Origin: Roseofilum reptotaenium CS-1145
GTDB lineage: Bacteria; Cyanobacteriota; Cyanobacteriia; Cyanobacteriales; Desertifilaceae
Reading direction: 5' to 3'
Length of the DNA: 64,000 nucleotides
Assembly (NCBI RefSeq): GCF_028330985.1
Contig: NZ_JAQMUE010000040.1
Span: 1 to 64,000, forward strand
Part shown: piece after piece, positions 47,687 to 56,126 of the stretch
How the letters are laid out: each line of letters starts with the position of its first letter
Numbering within the stretch: position 1 is the first letter of the stretch
Made by a program: the position numbers and the translations under genes
The notes under the pieces: generated by a model
Databases searched by the model: none
The model's input: only the letters and a program-made list of their open reading frames with translations
What the model was told of the DNA's origin: nothing

Positions 47687-48187
47687 ATGGATGTTGAAGT
47701 CAATATTGAGATTAGCCCGTCTATTGCTCAACCTCCGGTAACATCAGAACTATTACATCAATGGTTTTGTACTTGGTTAAAGAGTATCGATCTGCCTCCA
47801 GCGTCTGCGTATGAATTGAGCTTACGCTTAACAGATAACCAAGAGATTCAGAGCTTCAATGCCCAATATCGCCAACAAGACAGACCGACAGATGTTTTAG
47901 CCTTTGCTGCTCTAGAGACGGAAACCCCTCTTCTGCCAGGGACTGAAGACCCCTTATATTTAGGAGATCTAATGATTTCAGTGGAGATTGCTAGGGATCA
48001 AGCTAAAGAACAAGGTCATTCAGAAATTGTGGAATTGGCTTGGCTCAGTGCCCATGGTTTACTGCATTTGTTGGGTTGGGATCATCCCGATGAAGAGAGC
48101 TTACAGGCGATGTGGATCAAACAAGAATCTCTACTGGTGCAAGTGGGTTTAGAGTTGGGGACCTCGGGGGGATGTCAGATCCTATGA
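47687..48187 (+). CDS. ybeY: endoribonuclease YbeY
   Basis: This 166-residue metalloenzyme takes part in 16S rRNA 3'-end maturation and ribosome quality control. The zinc motif H-x3-H-x5-H is seen as HGLLHLLGWDH (about residues 125-135). The substrate-side segment RQQDRPTDVLAFA and YLGDLMISVEIARDQA are typical. Located between the DUF3285 gene and dgkA; the classical YbeY-DgkA neighbourhood supports it. Confidence 0.94.
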   Translation: MDVEVNIEISPSIAQPPVTSELLHQWFCTWLKSIDLPPASAYELSLRLTDNQEIQSFNAQYRQQDRPTDVLAFAALETETPLLPGTEDPLYLGDLMISVEIARDQAKEQGHSEIVELAWLSAHGLLHLLGWDHPDEESLQAMWIKQESLLVQVGLELGTSGGCQIL

Positions 48188-48299
48188 TATGAGTTACCCT
48201 CATGGTGAATTCAATTTCTGCTTATGGTCTGGGTTGCTCTACAGACAATGGAAGACGACGAACGCTCATATCAATAGATCCCCACCTTTGCTCTCAATT

Positions 48300-48755
48300 A
48301 TGGTGAACCTTATGTCTAGTAAACTTTCGATTTCAACCGTTGAATCAACCCATTCCTCAAGGGTTACTCATCGTAACTGCTCTTGGCAGGTAGCAGAGAA
48401 TTTGCCCACCAGTTTTAAGTATGCTTGGGCTGGAGTAACTTATGCGTTTAGAACGCAACGGAATTTTCGCATCCATGTGATTGCGGGAAGTTTGGTGATG
48501 GTCGTTGGATCTCTGTTGCAGGTTAATGCGGTGGAAGCGGCGATTTTGGCGGTGATGATTTCTTTGGTTTTGGTGCTAGAGTTGCTGAATACGGCTTTAG
48601 AAGCTGTGGTGGATTTAACGGTAGAACAGAACTATCATGAATTGGCCAAAATTGCTAAAGATTGCGCGGCTGGAGCGGTGTTGATCTCGGCGATCGCCTC
48701 TATTATAGTAGGAATCATTCTGCTGTTGCCTAAGCTGGTTATCCTGTTCTCCTAA
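48300..48755 (+). CDS. dgkA: diacylglycerol kinase family membrane protein
   Basis: Prokaryotic DgkA-type integral membrane kinase that phosphorylates diacylglycerol or undecaprenol. The product from ATG 48300 is 151 residues, with the motif [17 protein letters not shown], three membrane helices, the catalytic segment [20 protein letters not shown] and [17 protein letters not shown]. An upstream ATG at 48189 would add 37 residues without homology-like content, so the later start is preferred. It follows ybeY and precedes trpG by 8 bp. Confidence 0.9.
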   Translation: MVNLMSSKLSISTVESTHSSRVTHRNCSWQVAENLPTSFKYAWAGVTYAFRTQRNFRIHVIAGSLVMVVGSLLQVNAVEAAILAVMISLVLVLELLNTALEAVVDLTVEQNYHELAKIAKDCAAGAVLISAIASIIVGIILLLPKLVILFS

Positions 48756-48763
48756 CGGCTCCC

Positions 48764-49357
48764 ATGATCATTGTTATTGATAACTACGATAGTTTTACTT
48801 ACAATTTAGTTCAGTATTTGGCAGAATTAGGACAAGAGTTCCCCCAAGCCAAAGACATTCAGGTGTATCGAAACGATCGCATCTCCTGGGAAGAAATTCA
48901 AGAGCTTAAACCGGATGGAATCGTGATCTCTCCTGGACCGGGACGACCGGAAGATTCCGGAGTCTCCCTAGAGGCGATCGCGAAGTTAGGCCCAAACTTA
49001 CCCATTCTGGGGGTTTGTCTGGGCCACCAAGGTATTGGTCAAGTGTTTGGTGGTAAAATTGTCTCTGCCTCTGTCCTCATGCATGGTAAAACTTCACCCA
49101 TTCACCATAGCGGTGTGGGCATTTTTGCCGGTCTGGATAATCCTTTAAATGCGACTCGCTATCATAGTTTGGCCATTGACCGCAGCAGTTGTCCAGAAGA
49201 GTTGGAAATTACAGCTTGGGTTGAAGATGGGACAATTATGGGGGTTCGCCATCGCCAATATCCCCACATCCAAGGCGTTCAATTCCATCCCGAAAGTATT
49301 CTCACCAGCAAAGGCAAAGACCTATTGCGGAACTTTCTGCGATCGCTCCCTTCTTGA
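48764..49357 (+). CDS. trpG: anthranilate/aminodeoxychorismate synthase glutamine amidotransferase
   Basis: This 197-residue class I glutamine amidotransferase supplies ammonia to anthranilate synthase (tryptophan) and perhaps to aminodeoxychorismate synthase (folate). [15 protein letters not shown] opens it, the catalytic Cys is in [16 protein letters not shown] (about residue 84), and the His-Glu pair in [14 protein letters not shown] (about 174). Length is standard. No trpE is nearby, so it could serve either partner (trpG/pabA). Confidence 0.93.
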   Translation: MIIVIDNYDSFTYNLVQYLAELGQEFPQAKDIQVYRNDRISWEEIQELKPDGIVISPGPGRPEDSGVSLEAIAKLGPNLPILGVCLGHQGIGQVFGGKIVSASVLMHGKTSPIHHSGVGIFAGLDNPLNATRYHSLAIDRSSCPEELEITAWVEDGTIMGVRHRQYPHIQGVQFHPESILTSKGKDLLRNFLRSLPS

Positions 49358-49410
49358 GAAGCGGACCCCAACCCTGGATAATAAAAACTGAATCACCCAA
49401 TAATTGAGCA

Positions 49411-50175
49411 ATGAAACGGCGCAACTTTATCAGCACTACAGGGGCAATGGCGATCGCCACTATCGTCACATCTGCCTATTCTGCAACAGCCCAAACCCCC
49501 AGTGGATTAACCATACAGAGCCTTGGTCATACCTGCTTCCTATTTACTGGGGGCGGCCATCAGATTTTAGTCAACCCCTTTCGTCCCCTAGGTTGCACCG
49601 CCCAATACCCCGCCCCCAATGTGGAAGCCGATCTAGTATTAATCAGTTCTCAACTGTTGGATGAAGGCTATGTAGAAGACCTTCCTGGCCAACCCAGACT
49701 TCTATTTGAACCTGGAGATTATCAACTCAATGGTGGCTTGCAGGTGCGGGGAATGGTAGCCGAGCGGCTAGAGAAACGGCCAGGAAGCCGCTTTCCGAGT
49801 AATGTGTCTTGGGTTTGGAAACAAGCCGGAATAAAACTTTTGCATTTAGGGGGGATGGCTTCTCCCATTACCGTAGAGCAGAAAATCCTCATCGGTAGAC
49901 CGGATGTCGTCTTCATTCCCGTTGGAGGTGGCCCTAAGGCCTATAGCCCCGAAGAGGCACAAGCTGCCCTAGAAATACTGAACGCTAAAATTGTCATTCC
50001 TACCCATTACCAGACCCAACAGGCCGATCCTCAAGTCTGTGATTTGGCGAGGGTGGATGAATTTCTGGCCCTGATGAATGGTACTGCTGTGCAAAGAATA
50101 GCTGGCGATCGCCTGACCCTTCAAGCCAATGGCCTGCCCAATGAAGGTTCACAAATTAAAGTGCTCTCACTCTAA
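49411..50175 (+). CDS. secreted metallo-beta-lactamase-fold protein with altered metal site
   Basis: This 254-residue protein starts KRRNFISTTGAMAIATIVTS, a twin-arginine-like signal peptide cut near ATAQ, so it is likely exported. The fold is MBL-like (SLGHTCFLFTGGGHQILVNP), but where H-x-H-x-D-H is expected it reads LVLISSQLLDEGYV. Later HLGGMASP and VIPTHYQTQ are kept. Metal binding is therefore doubtful and the activity may be non-catalytic or use a different site. Role unknown. It lies 53 bp after trpG. Confidence 0.78.
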   Translation: MKRRNFISTTGAMAIATIVTSAYSATAQTPSGLTIQSLGHTCFLFTGGGHQILVNPFRPLGCTAQYPAPNVEADLVLISSQLLDEGYVEDLPGQPRLLFEPGDYQLNGGLQVRGMVAERLEKRPGSRFPSNVSWVWKQAGIKLLHLGGMASPITVEQKILIGRPDVVFIPVGGGPKAYSPEEAQAALEILNAKIVIPTHYQTQQADPQVCDLARVDEFLALMNGTAVQRIAGDRLTLQANGLPNEGSQIKVLSL

Positions 50176-50201
50176 ACTTTTAACCTACAGTTGGGGATGT
50201 T

Positions 50202-50525
50202 ATGAGAATTTTTGAGTGTCCCTATTTTAAGGAGTTTGTGGAACTATCGGAGGAAAGAGAGGAGCATATTATCGAACGTCATCCGGGAACTTTGCCAGAA
50301 TATGAAGAACAATTAGCACAAACGCTCCTAGAGCCAGATTGGATTAGAGCAAGTGTAAGAGATCCTTCAACTTTTTTATTTTCTCGGTGGTTTGAGGAGA
50401 TTCGGACAGGGCGTTTTTTGATTGTGGCGATCGTGCGTGATGAGAGTCCTCAACGACTTTGGATTGTCACGATGTACACAGCTAGAAAGATTTCTGGAGG
50501 TAACACCTTATGGACAAAAGGCTAA
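50202..50525 (+). CDS. PBECR-like small protein, possible toxin nuclease
   Basis: This 107-residue protein has VELSEEREEHIIERHPGTLP, SRWFEEIRTGRFLIVAIV and WIVTMYTARKISGGN, a pattern I associate with the RelE/Barnase-EndoU-like (PBECR) small nuclease superfamily. There is no signal or membrane segment. It overlaps the DUF2283-type gene by 16 bp, as in type II toxin-antitoxin pairs. The family call is moderate; toxicity is inferred from context. Confidence 0.55.
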   Translation: MRIFECPYFKEFVELSEEREEHIIERHPGTLPEYEEQLAQTLLEPDWIRASVRDPSTFLFSRWFEEIRTGRFLIVAIVRDESPQRLWIVTMYTARKISGGNTLWTKG

Positions 50526-50743
50526 CGTTTCGGTATGACAAGGTTGGAGATATTTTATATATTGATGTTTGCCCTGTCTATGCAGCTCAAGAATCAGAAG
50601 AGATTGGGGATGAAATTATTGCCCGGTTGAATCCTGAATCTGGAGAAATTGAGAATTTAGAAATTTTGTTTTTCTCAAAGCGTTGGGGAGAACAATTCCC
50701 GCTTGAGTTACCCATTGATGCAGCCTTAAGGTTGGTGGGTTAA
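50510..50743 (+). CDS. DUF2283 family protein
   Basis: This 77-residue protein reads FRYDKVGDILYIDVCPVYAA near its start, the DUF2283 pattern, and ends LELPIDAALRLV. Genes of this family are often next to small nuclease-like or DUF4258 genes, as here. Its start overlaps the preceding gene by 16 bp, so the two are translationally linked. It would be the antitoxin-like partner if this is a TA pair. Confidence 0.75.
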   Translation: MDKRLTFRYDKVGDILYIDVCPVYAAQESEEIGDEIIARLNPESGEIENLEILFFSKRWGEQFPLELPIDAALRLVG

Positions 50744-50873
50744 TTGAGAGTAGACGAAGAAATGTCGGTTTATAGCAACATTGAAGATCGCATTTTGTCA
50801 GAAGTTGAGTATATCTCACTCAATCAAGGTATATTTTGGTTACCAAAGACGATAAATATTTGACTTAATTATT

Positions 50874-50881
50874 AAAGGAGG
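50874..50881 (+). promoter_or_regulatory. strong ribosome site deciding the pepP GTG start
   Basis: AAAGGAGG lies 10 bases upstream of the GTG at 50892 and fixes that codon as the start of pepP. It is the strongest ribosome-binding site noted in the window. Confidence 0.8.
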
Positions 50882-50891
50882 TTCAATTAGC

Positions 50892-52241
50892 GTGGTTTCA
50901 TCCCTCTCCAAGGCCGTTTCGGGGCAACTGAAAGACGAATATCGCCAACGTCGGGAAAGATTAATGGCGAACATGGCAAAAAGTACGGCGATTTTTCGTA
51001 GCGCTTCCTTAGCAGTTATGCACCGTGATGTGGAGCATCCCTTTCGCCAGGATAGCGATTTTTTCTATCTGACAGGGTTTAATGAACCGGAAGCGGTGGC
51101 AGTGTTAGCACCTCACCATGAAGAACACCGGTTTATTTTGTTTGTGCAACCGAAGGAGTGGGAGAAGGAAGTTTGGAGTGGTTATCGGGTAGGGGTGGAA
51201 GATGCTAAGGCTATCTATGGTGCGGATGAAGCCTATCCTATTGCCGAGTTAGAAGAAAAATTACCTCAGTATTTGTCGAAGGCCGATCGCCTATATTATC
51301 ACTTTGGTATTGATGAACTGTTTAATCAGACGATTTTGAAGCAGTGGCAGTCTCTGCTCAGACAATACGCAAAAAAAGGCTTTGGCCCTACGGCTCTGGA
51401 AGACCCGATGACTCTGTTACATCCGCTACGCTTGGTGAAGAGTGAGACGGAATTAGAGCTGATGCGTAAGGCGATCGCTATTTCTGTCGAAGCCCATCAT
51501 TTAGCTTGGGATATGGCGAAACCCGGAATTTATGAGTACGAAATTCAAGCAGAAATGGAGTACCTTTTCCGTCGTCGGGGAGGGGTTGGCCCAGCTTATC
51601 CTTCGATTGTTGCTTCTGGTGCGAATGCCTGTGTTCTTCACTACATTGAGAACTCCCGCGCCTTAGAAGCGGGAGATTTATTACTCATTGATGCGGGGTG
51701 TTCCTATGGCTATTACAACGGTGATATTACCCGTACTTATCCGGTTGGTGGAAAGTATGGAATGGAACAACGGGTGATTTATGAGATTGTCCTCGAAGCC
51801 CAACGGCAGGCGATCGCCCAAATCAAACCCGGTAATCCCTTTAGCGCCGTTCATGATACTGCTGTTCAAGTCCTCGTCGAAGGCATGATTGAATTAGGGT
51901 TTTTAGTCGGAGAACCAGAAGAACTCATCAAAGAAGAAAAATATAAACCCTATTATATGCATCGCACCAGTCATTGGCTCGGTCTGGATGTTCATGATGT
52001 GGGAGCCTATAAACAAAATGAGGAAGAGTCGCAAGTACTACAACCAGGTCAAGTATTAACCGTAGAACCGGGCATGTACATTGCTCCTTTGGTCAAACCC
52101 GCAGAAGAGCAACCTGAAGTCCCTCCCCAATGGCGAGGGATTGGCGTGCGGATTGAAGATGATGTTTTAGTTACCGAAAATGGCTATGAAGTACTGACGG
52201 CTGGCATTCCTAAAATGCCCGAAGAATTAGAAAGCAAATAG
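50892..52241 (+). CDS. pepP: Xaa-Pro aminopeptidase P
   Basis: This 449-residue metalloenzyme removes N-terminal residues before proline. An N-terminal creatinase-like domain (about residues 5-145, FRQDSDFFYLTGFNEPEAVA) is followed by a pita-bread catalytic domain. The five metal ligands fall in LLIDAGCSYGYYNGDITRTY (two Asp, about 260-271), TSHWLGLDVHDVG (His, about 360), LTVEPGMY (Glu, about 391) and GVRIEDDVLVTENG (Glu, about 420). GTG start with a strong ribosome site. Single gene, followed by the mobile repeat at 52247. Confidence 0.95.
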   Translation: MVSSLSKAVSGQLKDEYRQRRERLMANMAKSTAIFRSASLAVMHRDVEHPFRQDSDFFYLTGFNEPEAVAVLAPHHEEHRFILFVQPKEWEKEVWSGYRVGVEDAKAIYGADEAYPIAELEEKLPQYLSKADRLYYHFGIDELFNQTILKQWQSLLRQYAKKGFGPTALEDPMTLLHPLRLVKSETELELMRKAIAISVEAHHLAWDMAKPGIYEYEIQAEMEYLFRRRGGVGPAYPSIVASGANACVLHYIENSRALEAGDLLLIDAGCSYGYYNGDITRTYPVGGKYGMEQRVIYEIVLEAQRQAIAQIKPGNPFSAVHDTAVQVLVEGMIELGFLVGEPEELIKEEKYKPYYMHRTSHWLGLDVHDVGAYKQNEEESQVLQPGQVLTVEPGMYIAPLVKPAEEQPEVPPQWRGIGVRIEDDVLVTENGYEVLTAGIPKMPEELESK

Positions 52242-52246
52242 AGAGA

Positions 52247-52339
52247 TATAGCGCTTTGCGCTAGGGAATAGGGAATGGGGTTGTGGTATATGGCTTTAAG
52301 GATTCAATACTGTCCCTCATAGCAGCGCAAAGCGCTGTA
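52247..52339. repeat. inverted-repeat bounded element, copy B
   Basis: The left end TATAGCGCTTTGCGCT (52247-52262) and right end AGCGCAAAGCGCTGTA (52324-52339) are inverted repeats matching at 15 of 16 positions, enclosing 61 bp with GGGAATA heptamers. No coding potential. It matches the decayed copy at 3976-4098. The remaining gap to 52520 shows no gene. Confidence 0.65.
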
Positions 52340-52520
52340 GGATAACGGGTTGTGATTATTGATAAACACCGTCAATCAATTTCAATCCTTTTATCCTTTC
52401 GGATACAGCATTTTCCGCTTTTATTATGTACAGTGCATTTCCAGTCCTACATTGTTCCGGTAGACCATTGCCTGTTGCCCAACATGAAGCATCATCATAG
52501 CCAATTAACCGGACTTGATA

Positions 52521-53057
52521 TTATTCCCACTCTGGGGTTAATTCTCGAAAGTTAAACGCTTGGGCGCTAGGATGACAAGAAACACATTGACTCAACTCAA
52601 TTCTCTCTTGAAACTCAACTTGTGGATGAAGGGCCTTAAAATAGCGGGAATTCCGTAGGCGATAGGGAGTTGATTCATCCTTAAGTAAGGGACGAGAAAA
52701 GACTTGAATATATTTCCAAACCAATAACCGACCGGGGTTGAGGATAGGGTCAATTAATATGCCATAATGCTGTTCATCTTGAATCAGTTGTCGCCAGGTT
52801 TCAGTCGGCATCACCGCAGGAGGAAGGGCGAGGTGACAACTGCCACAATTTTCTTGATAAAGTTCTTCTCCCAGTTGATGTTGTTCGGGGACAAGATCGA
52901 CTGATTTAAGGGAAGATTGGGAAAAGGCGGGTTGATTGAGGGTAGATAATCCCCATCCTAATGTTACCGACCAGAGGAAAATGAGGGTAACGAGGATTAG
53001 GGGCGATCGCCGCTTTAGACTAGGGAATAGGGAATAGCGATACTTACGTTTCAACAT
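52521..53057 (-). CDS. dihaem cytochrome c
   Basis: This 178-residue protein has a signal anchor (SPLILVTLIFLWSVTLGWGL, about residues 18-37) and two haem c sites, ENCGSCHLALPPAVM near residue 70 and LSQCVSCHPSAQAF near 158. It is exported to the periplasm or lumen. The family resembles cyanobacterial dihaem cytochromes with unknown partners. The first 15 codons read through a GGGAATAGGGAATAG repeat, so the real N-terminus may have been extended by the repeat. Single minus-strand gene. Confidence 0.85.
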   Translation of the reverse strand: MLKRKYRYSLFPSLKRRSPLILVTLIFLWSVTLGWGLSTLNQPAFSQSSLKSVDLVPEQHQLGEELYQENCGSCHLALPPAVMPTETWRQLIQDEQHYGILIDPILNPGRLLVWKYIQVFSRPLLKDESTPYRLRNSRYFKALHPQVEFQERIELSQCVSCHPSAQAFNFRELTPEWE

Positions 53058-53117
53058 AGCTCTGGCTCACAAATCATCGTAGGGTGTGTCAGGGGAAATT
53101 TAATCAAAGCTCAAAAA

Positions 53118-53465
53118 TCATTCTGTATGCTCTGAAAAATAGAGAAGGATCGATTCAATATCCCGTTTCAAAAGCGATAATTCTTGTTCAACAATGCGCC
53201 AAACGATATTCAAGTCAACCTGAAAATATTCATGTACTGCCAAGTTACGAAAAGCAATAATTTTGTGCCACTCAATATTGGGATATCGATCTTTCAGATC
53301 TTGAGACATTGCTCTAGCTGCCTCACCCAAAATTTGTAAGTGGTACAACATCCATGTTTGTATCAACTCATCTTCAAAGAAAGCATCCTTACCCCTGGCA
53401 GCATATCGCTCAATATTGGCAATACTTTCGTGCATATCCTTTATCCGTTCTAAGTCACTTCTCAT
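53118..53465 (-). CDS. hepT: HepT-like (DUF86) ribonuclease toxin
   Basis: This 115-residue helical protein has the HEPN signature R-x4-H-x-Y as FRNLAVHEYFQVD near residue 76. HepT proteins are RNases neutralised by a MntA nucleotidyltransferase. Its start overlaps the end of the mntA gene by 4 bp (ATGA). Full length for the family. Probably an intact type VII TA toxin. Confidence 0.88.
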   Translation of the reverse strand: MRSDLERIKDMHESIANIERYAARGKDAFFEDELIQTWMLYHLQILGEAARAMSQDLKDRYPNIEWHKIIAFRNLAVHEYFQVDLNIVWRIVEQELSLLKRDIESILLYFSEHTE

Positions 53466-53755
53466 AGCTGAATACAGTCTTGTAACACATTGTCTCGAAC
53501 CCTAGGTTTTAAGCCACTTTCTGTGACTACATCTATCTTACACCCCAACAAATCCTGTAAATCATGAATTAAACCTACAGGAAACCAAGATGAAATCCGC
53601 TCTAGGTCATAATCAATTAAGAAATCAATATCACTTTCCTCTGTCTCTTCTCCTCGTGCTACTGAGCCAAAAACGCGCACATTAAACGCGCCGTGCTTTT
53701 CTGCCAGTTCTAAAATCTGTTCCCGTTTTTCTTGTAATAAATCCTTTAGATACAT
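53462..53755 (-). CDS. mntA: MntA-like minimal nucleotidyltransferase antitoxin
   Basis: This 97-residue protein has GSVARGEETEESDIDFLIDY (about residues 31-50), the GS-x10-DxD motif of minimal nucleotidyltransferases. MntA antitoxins AMPylate HepT. It overlaps hepT by 4 bp and is close kin to the second copy at 53978. Upstream gene of the pair in transcription. Confidence 0.9.
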   Translation of the reverse strand: MYLKDLLQEKREQILELAEKHGAFNVRVFGSVARGEETEESDIDFLIDYDLERISSWFPVGLIHDLQDLLGCKIDVVTESGLKPRVRDNVLQDCIQL

Positions 53756-53768
53756 ATCAATTCAAGAG

Positions 53769-53981
53769 TCAATCTTCTTCTTCAAAATCTTTTAACATTA
53801 GTTCCACTTGCCCCTTTAAAGCAGGCAAATTATTTTCAATAGCATCCCAAACCCGTTGTAAATTAATCCCACCCAAATAATCATGAACTAAAACATTCTG
53901 TCCTTGAGCGGTGTATGTCTCGACTGCTTCGATATATTCCAAAATATGAGTCAAATAAATTAAATCCCTATCACCACTCAT
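53769..53981 (-). CDS. HepT-like protein with internal deletion
   Basis: This 70-residue frame keeps the HepT N-terminus (LIYLTHILEYIEAVETYTAQ) and C-terminus (HDYLGGINLQRVWDAIENNL) but lacks about 35-40 residues between, including the active-site Arg before V-L-V-H-D-Y. The deletion is in frame, so the product may still be made. It is probably an inactive toxin. Overlaps mntA copy 2 by 4 bp. Confidence 0.75.
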   Translation of the reverse strand: MSGDRDLIYLTHILEYIEAVETYTAQGQNVLVHDYLGGINLQRVWDAIENNLPALKGQVELMLKDFEEED

Positions 53982-54271
53982 AAAGGTTGTGCCTCTGCCA
54001 AAATCCGATTCTTAATCAAAGCACTAACGCCATCTCCAGTAAGTACATCAACTCGCCGCCCTAACAAATCCTGTAAATCCATCAATAATCCTCCTGGAAA
54101 CCAAGCTGTAGTCCTGGTTGGGTCATAATCAATCAAAAAATCTATATCACTCTCCTCTGTCTCTTCTCCTCGTGCTACTGAGCCAAACACCCGGACATTA
54201 AAAGCGCCATGCTTGGCAGCAATTTCTAGAATTTGTTCCCGTTTTTCCACTAATAAACCCTGTAAAGACAT
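53978..54271 (-). CDS. mntA: MntA-like nucleotidyltransferase, second copy
   Basis: This 97-residue protein has the identical GSVARGEETEESDIDFLIDY core and is clearly a tandem paralogue of the protein at 53462, diverging in the C-terminal half (RRVDVLTGDGVSALIKNRIL). It is intact, whereas its HepT partner is deleted. It begins 52 bp downstream of ureC on the same strand. Confidence 0.88.
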   Translation of the reverse strand: MSLQGLLVEKREQILEIAAKHGAFNVRVFGSVARGEETEESDIDFLIDYDPTRTTAWFPGGLLMDLQDLLGRRVDVLTGDGVSALIKNRILAEAQPL

Positions 54272-54322
54272 TCTTCTATCCCTTTAAACTACAGATCGAG
54301 TGAATGGGTAAGTCCTGTCTAG

Positions 54323-56032
54323 TTAAAAGAGAAAATACCGTTGGGCCATGGGTAAAACGGTGGCAGGTTCGCAGGTGAGCAGTTCACCGTCTGCGCGGAC
54401 TTCGTAGGTTTGAGGGTCAACTTCAATTTCAGGTAGAGCATCATTGAGTTTGAGATCCTGTTTGGTCAGTTGACGGGTATTAGCAACGGCTATGGTGGGT
54501 TTTTGCAAACCAAGTTGGGTAGCAATATTGCGCTCTAAGGCTGCTTGCGAGACAAAGGTTAATGAGGTTGCTGAGAGCGCAGACCCAAAGCTGGCAAACA
54601 TGGGACGCATATGTACGGGTTGAGGGGTGGGGATACTGGCGTTCGCATCTCCCATTTGAGCATAGGCGATCGCGCCCCCCTTAATGACAATTTCCGGTTT
54701 CACGCCGAAAAATGCCGCCTTCCACAGACATAAATCAGCTAATTTCCCTTCTTCCACTGACCCTACTTGCTCGGCAATACCATGGGTGATGGCGGGATTA
54801 ATGGTATATTTAGCAACGTAGCGCTTGGCACGGGTATTATCATTGCGGCTGCTATCTTCCGGTAAAGGGCCGCGCTGTACCTTCATTTTATGACCGGTTT
54901 GCCAGGTGCGAATAATCACTTCACCAACTCGGCCCATCGCTTGGGAGTCGGAGGCGATCATGCTAAATGCGCCCAGATCGTGCAAAATATCCTCGGCGGC
55001 GATCGTTTCCCGACGGATACGGGACTCGGCAAAGGCCACATCTTCGGGAATAGAACGGTCAAGGTGATGGCAAACCATCAGCATATCGAGATGCTCTTCT
55101 AGGGTATTGAGGGTATAGGGTCTGGTGGGGTTGGTGGAGGAAGGGAGAACATTAGCTAGACCACAAACTCGAATAATATCCGGTGCATGTCCTCCTCCTG
55201 CGCCTTCGGTGTGATAGGTATGAATGGCACGATTTTTAAACGCTTCAATGGTGGTTTCGACAAATCCTGCTTCATTCAGGGTATCGGTGTGAATGGCGAC
55301 TTGCACATCATATTCATCGGCAACGGATAAACAGGTATCAATGGTCGCTGGAGTAGTGCCCCAATCTTCATGGAGTTTTAAACCCATAGCTCCTGCAACC
55401 ACTTGTTCCCGCAGTGCTTCGGGTTGGGAGCTATTGCCTTTACCTAAAAAGCCCAAGTTCATGGGAAATGCTTCAGCCGCTTGTAACATGCGGTACATAT
55501 TCCAGGGGCCGGGGGTGCAGGTGGTGGCATTGGTTCCGGTTGCGGGGCCCGTTCCTCCGCCGATCATTGTGGTGATGCCGGAGGCGATCGCCGTTTCGAT
55601 TTGCTGGGGACAGATAAAATGAATGTGAGAATCAATGCCTCCAGCCGTGAGAATCATGCCTTCTCCAGCCACTGCTTCCGTACCGGGGCCGATAATAATA
55701 TCCACATTATTCTGAATATTGGGATTCCCGGCTTTGCCAATCTTGGCGATCTTGCCGTCTTTGATACCAATATCGGCTTTTACAATTCCCCACCAGTCTA
55801 AAATGAGTGCATTGGTAATCACCATATCTACCGCGCCATCAGCATTAGAAATGGGAGACTGGCCCATACCATCTCGGATTACCTTGCCACCACCAAATTT
55901 TACCTCATCACCGTAAGTGGTGTAATCCTGTTCCACTTCAATAATTAACTCTGTATCTGCCAAGCGCAGGCGATCGCCTACTGTCGGCCCATAGGTTTGT
56001 GCATACGCGAGGCGATCCATCCGATAACCCAT
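54323..56032 (-). CDS. ureC: urease alpha subunit
   Basis: This 569-residue catalytic subunit splits urea to ammonia and carbamate at a dinickel site. The N-terminus [20 protein letters not shown] is typical. Nickel ligands and active-site residues are seen in [13 protein letters not shown] (about residue 133), the carbamylated Lys in [10 protein letters not shown] (about 217), [15 protein letters not shown] (about 270), the flap MVCHHLD (about 320) and ASDSQAMGR (about 360). No ureA, ureB or accessory ure gene is next to it, so the urease genes are dispersed. The ATG at 56032 fits the family. Confidence 0.97.
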   Translation of the reverse strand: MGYRMDRLAYAQTYGPTVGDRLRLADTELIIEVEQDYTTYGDEVKFGGGKVIRDGMGQSPISNADGAVDMVITNALILDWWGIVKADIGIKDGKIAKIGKAGNPNIQNNVDIIIGPGTEAVAGEGMILTAGGIDSHIHFICPQQIETAIASGITTMIGGGTGPATGTNATTCTPGPWNMYRMLQAAEAFPMNLGFLGKGNSSQPEALREQVVAGAMGLKLHEDWGTTPATIDTCLSVADEYDVQVAIHTDTLNEAGFVETTIEAFKNRAIHTYHTEGAGGGHAPDIIRVCGLANVLPSSTNPTRPYTLNTLEEHLDMLMVCHHLDRSIPEDVAFAESRIRRETIAAEDILHDLGAFSMIASDSQAMGRVGEVIIRTWQTGHKMKVQRGPLPEDSSRNDNTRAKRYVAKYTINPAITHGIAEQVGSVEEGKLADLCLWKAAFFGVKPEIVIKGGAIAYAQMGDANASIPTPQPVHMRPMFASFGSALSATSLTFVSQAALERNIATQLGLQKPTIAVANTRQLTKQDLKLNDALPEIEVDPQTYEVRADGELLTCEPATVLPMAQRYFLF

Positions 56033-56126
56033 AATCTTTTCCAGACTAGCTTACCCATACAGAGCCTATGATACTGTAGATATTGAGTTTTTCTGTAACT
56101 ATAAGTCTCTATGGTAACCCGTAGCA

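Noticed and set aside
48189..48299. longer dgkA start
   Set aside because: The extra 37 residues do not look like the family and a later Met fits better.
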